Source: an uncultured Maribacter sp. (lineage in GTDB: Bacteria; Bacteroidota; Bacteroidia; Flavobacteriales; Flavobacteriaceae). From it: a stretch of 64,000 nt of DNA. A model generated the notes under the pieces. It was not told the DNA's origin and made no database searches. It saw only the letters and a program-made list of their open reading frames with translations. This document shows positions 54,229 to 62,634 of this stretch, in pieces (within the stretch, counting starts at the first letter, position 1; every line of letters starts with the position of its first letter). The stretch lies in the NCBI RefSeq assembly GCF_947500985.1, contig NZ_CANMTX010000007.1, positions 1 to 64,000 of the forward strand. Direction: 5' to 3'. The translations under genes and the position numbers were made by a program.

Positions 54229-55689
54229 TTACCCTAAAATCATACCTGCAATAGTAGCAGAAAGTAATGAAGCTAGAGAGCCACCAAGAACAGCTTTCAT
54301 TCCAAATTCAGATAATGTCTTTCTTTGTCCTGGTGCTAGTGATCCAATACCGCCAATTTGAATACCAATAGAAGCAAAGTTTGCAAAGCCACATAACATA
54401 TAGGTAGCCATAATAACAGACTTGTTAAACTTTAAATGTGGTAAGGTGCTAAGATCTTTAAGTTCTGCTAATTGTATATAGCCTACAAATTCACTCGCCA
54501 CTAATTTAATGCCTAGCAATTGACCCATAAGCATGATGTCTTCATTGGCTACCCCGATTAACCACATTAAAGGGGCAAATATAGTCCCTAGAATTGCTTC
54601 AAGAGAGAATTTAGAATACGAGGTATTTTCAGCTATCCAGCTATTTAAATGAGTAAAATCTCCGGTCCATTCTAGAATACCGTTGACCATCGCAATAATG
54701 GCTACGAAAACTAAAAGCATAGCACCTACATTAACAGCTAGCCTTAGTCCTTCTGTAGTACCATTTGCTATAGCATCTAATACGTTGGCGCCAATCTTTT
54801 CAGAAGAGACATGAACTTCAGTATTTACTTCTTCTGTCTGTGGATATAGTATTTTGGAAATTACAATCGCTCCAGGAGCAGCCATAACGGAGGCAGCTAA
54901 TAAATGTTTCGCAAATACCAACTGTAGCAATTCATCTTCACCACCTAAAAACCCAATGTAGGCAGCTAAAACAGCACCGGCAACGGTTGCCATACCACCA
55001 ATCATAACCAGCAGAATCTCTGATTTGGTCATTTTTTCTAAGTATGCTTTTATTAAAAGAGGTGCTTCTGTCTGCCCAAGAAAGATGTTTCCGGCAACAG
55101 AAAGACTTTCAGGTCCTGAAATACCCAAGGTTTTAGAAAGTGCCCAAGCAAGCCATTTTACTACTTTTTGTATTAATCCTAAATAAAATAGTAAGGATGT
55201 AAGAGCTGAGAAAAATATGATTGTTGGTAGTACTTGAAAAGCAAAAATATATCCAAAAGTACCGGTATCAACGACTAAACCTTCAAAAAGAAATTTACTA
55301 CCCGCACGTGTAAATTCTAGTATGCTGACAAAGATTCTTCCTATTTGTTCAAAAACTAATTGTACGAAAGGTATTTTTAGTACACCAACGGCAATAACCA
55401 ATTGAAGCGCCAGACCTATACCTACAGTTTTCCAATTAATGGCTCTTCTGTTAGAGCTGAATAAAAAGGCTAAAAATAATAAGACTACCATGCCTAAAAC
55501 TCCTCTGCCGAGACTGTTGAAAGAAAATCCTTCATTGATTTCCATTCCCATAACACCAGCAGTAGCAACATCTTCAGCCAAAGTGGTGTCAGTTGTACTT
55601 TGTAAAGGTTGAGTTACGTCTACGTCTTGAGCAAAAGTAATTGTGGTAAGAATCAGTGCAAAAAATAGCAACCATTTGCCCTTTTTCAT
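54229..55689 (-). CDS. Concentrative nucleoside transporter (NupC/CNT family)
   Basis: The 486-residue inner-membrane protein should import nucleosides with Na+ or H+. Conserved CNT stretches include GNIFLGQTEAPLLIKAYL (about 199-216) and the ANEDIMLMGQLLG helix region. About ten hydrophobic segments follow an N-terminal signal-like helix (ending TFAQ) and a short spacer. It fits with cdd and thyA in pyrimidine salvage. Located 17 bases after the DUF151 gene, probably co-transcribed. Confidence 0.9.
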   Translation of the reverse strand: MKKGKWLLFFALILTTITFAQDVDVTQPLQSTTDTTLAEDVATAGVMGMEINEGFSFNSLGRGVLGMVVLLFLAFLFSSNRRAINWKTVGIGLALQLVIAVGVLKIPFVQLVFEQIGRIFVSILEFTRAGSKFLFEGLVVDTGTFGYIFAFQVLPTIIFFSALTSLLFYLGLIQKVVKWLAWALSKTLGISGPESLSVAGNIFLGQTEAPLLIKAYLEKMTKSEILLVMIGGMATVAGAVLAAYIGFLGGEDELLQLVFAKHLLAASVMAAPGAIVISKILYPQTEEVNTEVHVSSEKIGANVLDAIANGTTEGLRLAVNVGAMLLVFVAIIAMVNGILEWTGDFTHLNSWIAENTSYSKFSLEAILGTIFAPLMWLIGVANEDIMLMGQLLGIKLVASEFVGYIQLAELKDLSTLPHLKFNKSVIMATYMLCGFANFASIGIQIGGIGSLAPGQRKTLSEFGMKAVLGGSLASLLSATIAGMILG

Positions 55690-55706
55690 AAACTATAATT
55701 TAATGT

Positions 55707-56336
55707 TTAGTTGCGTTTAGAGATTTCATCTCTCAGTTTTGCCGCCTTTTCGTAGTCTTCGTTGGTGACTGCCTTTTTTAATTCTGCTTCTAATTCATCT
55801 ATAGTAAGTTCTGTGTAGCCATCGCTTGCACCAGATTCTATTTCTATAGTTTCCCCTTCTTGCAAAATCTCATCGACCATAATACTATCGTCGTTATCTT
55901 TTTGATCTTTCTCTTTAGATGAGAATTTCAAGAAAATACCAGCTTTGTCCAATATAGTCTTATAGGTGAATATAGGGGCATTGAAACGCAATGCCAAGGC
56001 AATTGCATCACTAGTTCTTGCGTCAATGATTTCTTCAATACCGTCTCTTTCGCAAATGATGCTAGAGTAAAATACGCCATCCACCAATTTATGTATAATC
56101 ACCTGTTTGATTACAATATCAAATCTGTCGGAGAAATTTTTAAATAGGTCGTGTGTAAGTGGTCTTGGAGGCTTTATCTCTTTCTCCAAAGCAATTGCTA
56201 TGGATTGAGCTTCAAAAGCGCCAATGACAATAGGTAATTTTCTATCGCCTTCAACTTCGTTCAAAATGAGAGCGTATGCCCCGTTCTGAGTTTGGCTGTA
56301 AGAGATACCTTTTATTTTTAATCGTACTAGACTCAT
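55707..56336 (-). CDS. Bifunctional-nuclease family protein (DUF151) with UVR domain
   Basis: The 209-residue cytoplasmic protein has an N-terminal DUF151/BFN domain (about 1-130, LPIVIGAFEAQSIAIALE), a Glu/Asp-rich linker and a C-terminal UVR motif (about 173-209, AVTNEDYEKAAKLRDEISK). The family has been linked to nuclease activity in plants and remains unproved in Bacteroidota. A terminator hairpin lies just before its start codon. The nucleoside transporter gene follows after 17 bases. Confidence 0.88.
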   Translation of the reverse strand: MSLVRLKIKGISYSQTQNGAYALILNEVEGDRKLPIVIGAFEAQSIAIALEKEIKPPRPLTHDLFKNFSDRFDIVIKQVIIHKLVDGVFYSSIICERDGIEEIIDARTSDAIALALRFNAPIFTYKTILDKAGIFLKFSSKEKDQKDNDDSIMVDEILQEGETIEIESGASDGYTELTIDELEAELKKAVTNEDYEKAAKLRDEISKRN

Positions 56337-56349
56337 AGGTTTTTAACTA

Positions 56350-56396
56350 AAAAAGGCTGTTCATATACTTGGGGTTCCAACTATACGAACAGCCCT
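56350..56396 (-). terminator. Terminator between etfA and the DUF151 gene
   Basis: An 8-bp perfect stem (56355-56362 with 56387-56394) with a 24-base loop and, on the minus strand, six U at its end. It ends about 14 bases before the DUF151 ATG, leaving little room for a separate promoter. Confidence 0.65.
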
Positions 56397-56421
56397 TTAA
56401 GGGGCACAAAATAACAAAAAT

Positions 56422-57390
56422 TTAGCCGTTTTGTGCTTTAAAATCCTTTAATTTTTCAATCAATTGAGGAACTACTTCAAAGGCGTCTCCAACAATACCG
56501 TAATCAGCAGCTTTAAAGAAAGGCGCTTCAGGGTCATTATTGATTACAACTTTTGTTTTGGAAGCACTTACACCTGCTAAATGTTGGATTGCTCCAGAAA
56601 TACCAATAGCAATGTAAAGATTACTTGCAACAGGCTTTCCTGTTTGTCCAACATGTTCACCGTGCGGTCTCCATCCAAGATCAGACACTGGTTTGGAGCA
56701 AGCTGTTGCAGCACCTAAGATATCTGCAAGTTCTTCTATCATTCCCCAGTTTTCTGGTCCTTTCATTCCTCTTCCTGCAGATACGACAATATCAGCATCG
56801 GCTATAGTAGCTTTACCAACAACTTTATCTATTTCAATAGATTTGGTATCATTTGTCGCAGCATCGGCAGCACCACTTATTTCTTCAACAGAAACTTCTG
56901 TTTTGTTTTCGTGAGCACCAAAAGCATTATTAGATACACCTACTATTTTAATATCTGTATCTATTTGAGTGTGTGCAAAGCCTTTATTACTGAAAGCGGT
57001 TCTTTTAACCATAAATGGAGCAGTGCTATCTGGCGCCTGAACTACATTTGGTGCGTAACCAGCAGATAGTTTGGCAGCCAATAAAGGAGCTAAATACTTT
57101 GTATCTGTGCTTGAACTTAAAATAACAACCTTTGCATCTGTGCTTTTTACTGCTTCAGCGATAGATGCTGAGAAAGCACCAGCATTAAATGTTTCTAATG
57201 AGCCGTCTTTAACGTTCATTACTTTAGAAACTCCGTACTCGCCAAGAGATTCACCCTCGGTAGTATTGAAAGCTATTGCGGTAACAGTTGTACCCATCAT
57301 TTTGGCAACTGCAGAAGCATAAGAGGCGACCTCGAACGCATTCTTCTTAAATTTTCCTTGTTCTGATTCTGTATATACTAAAACTGACAT
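56422..57390 (-). CDS. etfA: Electron transfer flavoprotein, alpha subunit
   Basis: The 322-residue FAD-binding subunit accepts electrons from acyl-CoA dehydrogenases (one at 6.8-7.9 kb) and passes them to the respiratory chain. The C-terminal domain has SAGRGMKGPENW (about 206-217), the FAD loop GQTGKPVASNLYIAIGISGA (about 254-273) and NNDPEAPFFKAADYGI. It lies 37 bases after etfB. Confidence 0.95.
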   Translation of the reverse strand: MSVLVYTESEQGKFKKNAFEVASYASAVAKMMGTTVTAIAFNTTEGESLGEYGVSKVMNVKDGSLETFNAGAFSASIAEAVKSTDAKVVILSSSTDTKYLAPLLAAKLSAGYAPNVVQAPDSTAPFMVKRTAFSNKGFAHTQIDTDIKIVGVSNNAFGAHENKTEVSVEEISGAADAATNDTKSIEIDKVVGKATIADADIVVSAGRGMKGPENWGMIEELADILGAATACSKPVSDLGWRPHGEHVGQTGKPVASNLYIAIGISGAIQHLAGVSASKTKVVINNDPEAPFFKAADYGIVGDAFEVVPQLIEKLKDFKAQNG

Positions 57391-57427
57391 CTTTTTTGTT
57401 TTTAATTATTACCTAATAAATAGGTTA

Positions 57428-58168
57428 TTAAATGACTTTGGCCTCATTATGTAATAGGTCAATCAATTGATCTACACTATCGGCAAGTTTAACTTGACCT
57501 TTTGGAGCCGGTTTGTCGAATTTTTTGTCTTCGGTAGCTTTGATAGCCTCAACCGGTTCAAGAACAGAAAGACTTTTCTTTCTTGCCATCATAATTCCAC
57601 GCATATTAGGTATACGTAAATCACTTTCTTCAACAAGACCTTTTTGTCCACCTACTACTAAAGGTAGTGAACTACTTAATTTTTCTTTTCCGCCATCTAT
57701 TTCTCTAACAGCAGTAACATTGGTTCCGTCAATTTCAAGACTAATACAAGAATTGATGAAATTCATATTTGTTAAAGAAGCCAGAATACCTGGTACCATA
57801 CCACCATTATAATCAATAGATTCTCTACCGCCGATTACTAAGTCATAACCTCCATTCTTAACAACTTCTGCAAGTTGTTGAGCAACAGAAAATCCGTCAG
57901 TAGGTTCTGTGTTAATTCTAAAAGCTTCATCTGCGCCAATGGCAAGTGCCTTACGCATTGTAGGTTCAACTGTAGGACCGCCAACAGTAGCAATATGCAC
58001 TGTAGCACCTTGTTTTTCTTTGAACCACATAGCTCTTGTTAAACCGAATTCGTCATTCGGATTAATTACAAACTGTACACCGTTGGTGTCAAATTTGGTA
58101 TCGCCATCTGTGAAATTTATCTTAGACGTAGTGTCTGGAACATTACTTATGCAAACTAGTATCTTCAT
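57428..58168 (-). CDS. etfB: Electron transfer flavoprotein, beta subunit
   Basis: The 246-residue partner of EtfA carries the AMP-binding and dehydrogenase-contact surfaces. VISNVPDTTSKI-type N-terminus (CISNVPDTTSKI), GGRESIDYNGGMVPG (about 117-131) and PNMRGIMMARKK (about 188-199) are typical. It starts the etfB-etfA operon and is divergent from pdhB across a region with a 22-bp perfect palindrome. Confidence 0.95.
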   Translation of the reverse strand: MKILVCISNVPDTTSKINFTDGDTKFDTNGVQFVINPNDEFGLTRAMWFKEKQGATVHIATVGGPTVEPTMRKALAIGADEAFRINTEPTDGFSVAQQLAEVVKNGGYDLVIGGRESIDYNGGMVPGILASLTNMNFINSCISLEIDGTNVTAVREIDGGKEKLSSSLPLVVGGQKGLVEESDLRIPNMRGIMMARKKSLSVLEPVEAIKATEDKKFDKPAPKGQVKLADSVDQLIDLLHNEAKVI

Positions 58169-58219
58169 GTTTAAAAAACTTTATATCAATGAAGACGAAG
58201 ATAGCTATTTAAATCCTAT

Positions 58220-58241
58220 TTTACTATGCATGCATAGTAAA
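58220..58241. promoter_or_regulatory. 22-bp perfect palindrome between etfB and pdhB
   Basis: TTTACTATGCA (58220-58230) is followed at once by its exact reverse complement (58231-58241). It lies 52 bases above etfB and about 50 bases before the pdhB -7 element. Its length and perfection suggest a binding site for a dimeric regulator, not a terminator. Confidence 0.55.
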
Positions 58242-58292
58242 TTTTATAACTTTTTTTAAATCTGGCATTCTATTTTTTGATATTATATTTCA

Positions 58293-58300
58293 TATTTTTG
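58293..58300 (+). promoter_or_regulatory. Possible pdhB -7 element
   Basis: TATTTTTG matches TAnnTTTG 42 bases before the ATG; no -33 TTG at the usual distance. The same word precedes pdhA. Confidence 0.4.
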
Positions 58301-58341
58301 CTTGCTTTCTAGCATATAACAAAGAATAATATTTACCATAC

Positions 58342-59319
58342 ATGAAAACACTACAATTTAGGCAAGCAATAGCCGAGGCCATGTCCGAAGAAATGAGGAA
58401 GGATGAATCTATCTATTTGATGGGTGAAGAGGTAGCGGAATATAATGGCGCTTATAAAGCTTCCAAGGGTATGTTGGATGAGTTTGGCCCAAAGAGGGTT
58501 ATTGATACTCCAATATCAGAACTTGGTTTTGCGGGTATAGGCGTTGGTTCTACTATGACCGGTAATAGACCTATTATAGAGTTCATGACCTTCAACTTTG
58601 CGTTGGTAGGTATTGATCAAATTATAAATAACGCTGCTAAGATCAGACAAATGTCTGGCGGACAATTTCCTTGTCCTATAGTATTTAGAGGTCCTACAGG
58701 TTCTGCAGGTCAATTGGCGGCGACGCACTCACAGGCTTTTGAGAGTTGGTATGCCAACTGTCCGGGTTTAAAAGTAGTTGTACCATCTAACCCGGCAGAT
58801 GCAAAAGGATTGTTGAAAGCTGCAATTCGCGATAATGACCCTGTAATATTTATGGAGTCTGAGCAGATGTATGGTGATAAAGGTGAAGTGCCAGAAGGTG
58901 ATTACACTATTCCATTAGGTGTTGCGGATATTCGTAGAGAAGGTAAAGATGTAACTATCGTTTCTTTTGGTAAGATTATTAAGGAAGCTGATAAAGCTGC
59001 CGATGAATTAGAAAAAGAAGGTATTAGTTGTGAGATTATAGATTTACGTACTGTAAAGCCTTTAGATTACGAAGCTATTTTGAAATCTGTTAAAAAGACA
59101 AACCGTTTGGTGATTTTAGAAGAAGCTTGGCCATTTGGTAATGTAGCAACAGAAATTACATATCATATACAAGCACATGCATTTGATTATTTAGATGCAC
59201 CAGTTGTTAAAATTAACACCGCAGATACGCCAGCACCATATTCTCCAGTATTATTGGCAGAGTGGTTACCTAATCATAAAGATGTAGTTGAAGCTGTTAA
59301 AAGAGTTTTATACAAATAA
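58342..59319 (+). CDS. pdhB: Pyruvate dehydrogenase E1, beta subunit
   Basis: The 325-residue subunit completes the E1 with PdhA (35.97 kb). MGEEVAEYNGAYKASKG (about 27-43) has the ThDP-activating Glu; RGPTGSAGQLAATHSQ (about 117-132) and ESEQMYGDKGEVP are typical, and the C-terminal transketolase domain includes DLRTVKPLD and LEEAWPFG. It stands alone with its own terminator, 20 kb from pdhA-pdhC. Confidence 0.95.
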   Translation: MKTLQFRQAIAEAMSEEMRKDESIYLMGEEVAEYNGAYKASKGMLDEFGPKRVIDTPISELGFAGIGVGSTMTGNRPIIEFMTFNFALVGIDQIINNAAKIRQMSGGQFPCPIVFRGPTGSAGQLAATHSQAFESWYANCPGLKVVVPSNPADAKGLLKAAIRDNDPVIFMESEQMYGDKGEVPEGDYTIPLGVADIRREGKDVTIVSFGKIIKEADKAADELEKEGISCEIIDLRTVKPLDYEAILKSVKKTNRLVILEEAWPFGNVATEITYHIQAHAFDYLDAPVVKINTADTPAPYSPVLLAEWLPNHKDVVEAVKRVLYK

Positions 59320-59344
59320 AAGATTTACTTTTGTAAAGTACTTT

Positions 59345-59378
59345 AGCTTCTCCGACCAAGTCTGGAGAAGCTTTTTTT
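59345..59378 (+). terminator. Terminator after pdhB
   Basis: A 9-bp stem (59345-59353 with 59364-59372), extended by GAC/GTC, and a run of seven T. It ends about 50 bases before the DUF5686 gene. Confidence 0.8.
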
Positions 59379-59426
59379 ATTAGTATGTTATTTGCAACAA
59401 AATTTTTTATTGAACGACGAATTTTA

Positions 59427-61928
59427 ATGAGAGGGATAATTTTCACATTCTTAAGTCTATGCGTTTTCATAGCTCAAGGTCAGACCAAAATTGGTGGTAT
59501 TGTCATTGATGAGCAGGGTGAGCCTGTATCCTTCGCTAATGTATTCTTTAAAAATTCGACTGAAGGTACCATTACAAACGATGATGGTAGGTTTTATTTA
59601 GAGTCTGAAAATGAATATCCTACAGTAATTATATCTTTTATCGGTTATACAGATTACGAACTTCAGTTAGATTCTAAAGTTGCCTATGATTTAAAAATAA
59701 CCATGATAGAAGCTGCAGAGCAGTTGAACGAAGTGGTGTTGATAGCGGGCAAGCAATCTAAAAAGAATAATCCTGCGGTAGATATTCTTCGAAAAATCTG
59801 GTCGAAAAAGCGTCAGAACGGTGTTAGGCAGTTTGATCAATATGCTTTTGATAAGTATGAAAAGGTAGAGTTCGATTTAAATACAATAGATAGTGCACTT
59901 ATAAAAAGTAAGGTTTTTAAGGGGCTCGAGTTTGTTTTTCAAGATTTAGATACTTCTCGTATAACAGGTAAAACATACTTACCGATTTTTTTAAACGAGA
60001 CTTTTTCTAAAGTTTACGGTGATAATAAAATCAAAGAGGAAAAAGAGGAAGTTTTAGGTAATAAGAATTCCGGATTCGAAAATAATCAAGCAATCATAGC
60101 TTTCGTACAAGACTTATATCAAGAGTACGATGTCTATAATAATTACCTGAAATTTTTCGATAAAAGTTTCACTAGCCCGCTATCAAAAACCGGGGTAGAT
60201 GTGTATAATTATGCGCTTAGAGATAGTGCTTTTATTGATAATAAGTGGTGTTATAATATTGTATACTATCCACGCCGTAAAAATGAATTGACCTTTAAAG
60301 GAGATTTTTGGGTAAATGATTCTACTTGGGCGGTGAAAAATATTAATCTTCAAGTAACCAAAAGTGCCAATATTAACTGGGTAAAAGAAATCTACATAGA
60401 GCAAGATTTTGAAGTAATGAATGATTCAGTGTTTCTTTTGAAACGCGATTATATGTTGAGTGATTTCAGTTTCAACAAAAAAGAAGAATCAAAAGGATTG
60501 TATGGTAAGCGAACAAGTGTTTATGATAATTACGAGTTCAATAAGGTTAAACCAAAAGAGGTTTATAAAAAAGATAGAAACCCTTTAGATGTTACGCAGA
60601 TTATTAAAGACGATGCCTTTTGGGAACAGAACAGATTAGAAAGTCTAAATAAAGATGAGCAGGGTATTTATAAGTTGCTAGACACCCTTAAAACCGTTCC
60701 CAAATTTAAGACCTATTATAATTTTGTAAGTATTTTAGGATCTGGTTATGTCGAGGTCGATAAATGGAATTTAGATTTAGGCTCTGTTTATGATTTCTTT
60801 GGATACAATACTGCAGAAGGCGCGAGAGTGCGACTTGGAGCAAGAACATACTATGGTCAAAATGATCTTTGGCGAGTAGAAGGATACACGGCATACGGAT
60901 TCAAAGATCATAAATTTAAACACGGCTTGGCGGGTAAAATGCTATTAGATAAAAATATCAGATTAATCGTTTCTGGTGGTAACCGTAGAGACATAGAGCA
61001 ACTTGGTGTTAGTCTAACGGCAACTAATGACGTTTTGGGTCGAAGTATTGCATCTTCCTCATTATTAACGGTAGGTGCCAATAATAGATTAACGAATATT
61101 AATTTAAGTGCGCTTAATTTTGAAATTGAACCGCTAACCAATTTAAAATTATCTGTAGGTGGTACGTTTAGAACCTTGAGTTCTGCTTTACCCGGTGATT
61201 TTAGTTTAGATTATGTAAATCCAGAATCTCCAACAGGGGTTTCATCAGAAATACGTCAATTCGATTTTAATGCATTGGTACTGTATACTCCGGGTAAGAA
61301 AACGATAGGTTTCGGTGTTGAACGCAGAGATGTCAATGATACTTATAGTACTATATTATTGAATTATACAAAGGGAACAAAAGGAGTAATGAATAGTGAT
61401 TTTGATTATAGCAAGCTTCAATTTTCATATAGTCAACCATGGCAATTAGGTGGTTTTGGTAGATTATTGAGTACGGTAGAGCTTGGAAAAACATTTGGTG
61501 AGGTTCCTTTAGGATTGTTGAGCGTAGTGCCTGGTAACCAAACCTTTTTCTCTAATTATGGTACGTTTCCAAATTTAGATTTTTACGAATTTGTTACAGA
61601 TACTTATGCCGCTGTTCATTTACAACATAACTTTAATGGTCGGTTTTTCTCTAGAATTCCGTTCTTAAGAAAATATAATTTAAGAGAAATAGTAGCTCTG
61701 CGTGGAGTATGGGGAGATTTGTCTGATGAAAATATAGCCCTAAGTGCACCCGCAACAGTAAATACGCCGTTACGTGCGCCATCAGAAAAAATTTATTATG
61801 AGTATTCTTTCGGAATTGGTAATATCTTTAAGGTATTTAGATTAGATTTCAATTTTAGAGGAAATTATTTAGAAAATCCCGATGCAAGAAAGTTCGGTGT
61901 AACCGGTACGTTTGGATTTGTCTTTTAA
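59427..61928 (+). CDS. DUF5686 outer-membrane protein with carboxypeptidase-like regulatory domain
   Basis: The 833-residue protein has a signal peptide (MRGIIFTFLSLCVFIAQGQ), a carboxypeptidase-regulatory-like beta-sandwich (about 20-105, with GGIVIDEQGEPVSFANV), a middle DUF5686 region and a C-terminal beta-barrel-like part ending in phenylalanine. Function is unknown; it resembles TonB-linked outer-membrane proteins without a plug. The ATG at 59427 is chosen because the in-frame ATG at 59385 would add 14 residues before the signal peptide, next to the pdhB terminator. Confidence 0.85.
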   Translation: MRGIIFTFLSLCVFIAQGQTKIGGIVIDEQGEPVSFANVFFKNSTEGTITNDDGRFYLESENEYPTVIISFIGYTDYELQLDSKVAYDLKITMIEAAEQLNEVVLIAGKQSKKNNPAVDILRKIWSKKRQNGVRQFDQYAFDKYEKVEFDLNTIDSALIKSKVFKGLEFVFQDLDTSRITGKTYLPIFLNETFSKVYGDNKIKEEKEEVLGNKNSGFENNQAIIAFVQDLYQEYDVYNNYLKFFDKSFTSPLSKTGVDVYNYALRDSAFIDNKWCYNIVYYPRRKNELTFKGDFWVNDSTWAVKNINLQVTKSANINWVKEIYIEQDFEVMNDSVFLLKRDYMLSDFSFNKKEESKGLYGKRTSVYDNYEFNKVKPKEVYKKDRNPLDVTQIIKDDAFWEQNRLESLNKDEQGIYKLLDTLKTVPKFKTYYNFVSILGSGYVEVDKWNLDLGSVYDFFGYNTAEGARVRLGARTYYGQNDLWRVEGYTAYGFKDHKFKHGLAGKMLLDKNIRLIVSGGNRRDIEQLGVSLTATNDVLGRSIASSSLLTVGANNRLTNINLSALNFEIEPLTNLKLSVGGTFRTLSSALPGDFSLDYVNPESPTGVSSEIRQFDFNALVLYTPGKKTIGFGVERRDVNDTYSTILLNYTKGTKGVMNSDFDYSKLQFSYSQPWQLGGFGRLLSTVELGKTFGEVPLGLLSVVPGNQTFFSNYGTFPNLDFYEFVTDTYAAVHLQHNFNGRFFSRIPFLRKYNLREIVALRGVWGDLSDENIALSAPATVNTPLRAPSEKIYYEYSFGIGNIFKVFRLDFNFRGNYLENPDARKFGVTGTFGFVF

Positions 61929-62000
61929 TTCGATTAATTTTTACAATTATAACAACTTAGTAACGTTTCATAAGAAACTATAAATTAAACAATTTTTAAT

Positions 62001-62528
62001 ATGGCAGCAGCAAAAGGCTTAACCTTTGATGTTTTAATAGAGATTCCGAAAGGAAGCAGAAACAAATACGAATACGATTTTGATTTACATAAAATTCGTT
62101 TTGACCGTATGTTGTTTTCTTCAATGATGTATCCTGGTGATTATGGATTCATACCTGAAACTTTAGCGTTAGATAAAGATCCATTAGACGTTTTAGTAAT
62201 GGGAACAGAACCTACATATCCAATGACGGTGATGGAAGTAAAACCTATAGGTGTATTTCACATGACAGATGAGAAAGGTCCAGATGAGAAAATTATCTGT
62301 GTACCAGTTTCAGATCCAATCTGGAGCAATAACAATGATATTAGTGATTTGAATCCGCATAGATTAAAAGAAATCGAACATTTCTTTCAAGTATATAAAG
62401 ATTTAGAAGAGAAAAAAGTTGATACAGGCGGGTGGAGCGATGCTGCTAAAGCAATCGAAATATACCACGAATGTGTTAAGAGATATGATGATAGTGAGCA
62501 CAAAGCAAAGCGCACTTTTGTGATATAA
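62001..62528 (+). CDS. ppa: Soluble inorganic pyrophosphatase, family I
   Basis: The 175-residue enzyme splits pyrophosphate to phosphate in the cytoplasm with Mg2+. PGDYGFIPETLALDKDPLDV (about 51-70) holds the metal-binding aspartates, and the N-terminal EIPKGSRNKYEYD gives the substrate Lys/Arg residues. Length is normal. A terminator lies between it and hppA, which removes the same substrate at the membrane. Confidence 0.96.
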   Translation: MAAAKGLTFDVLIEIPKGSRNKYEYDFDLHKIRFDRMLFSSMMYPGDYGFIPETLALDKDPLDVLVMGTEPTYPMTVMEVKPIGVFHMTDEKGPDEKIICVPVSDPIWSNNNDISDLNPHRLKEIEHFFQVYKDLEEKKVDTGGWSDAAKAIEIYHECVKRYDDSEHKAKRTFVI

Positions 62529-62549
62529 ATAATATTTTACATCATTTGA

Positions 62550-62581
62550 GCCACTTTTTTTAATAAAAAGTGGCTTTTTTT
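62550..62581 (+). terminator. Terminator between ppa and hppA
   Basis: A 10-bp stem (62550-62559 with 62565-62574) followed by a run of seven T. Confidence 0.8.
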
Positions 62582-62634
62582 ATTCTATTCTAATTTACTA
62601 CATTAGTCGAACTAACAACTAACAAATAGATTAA

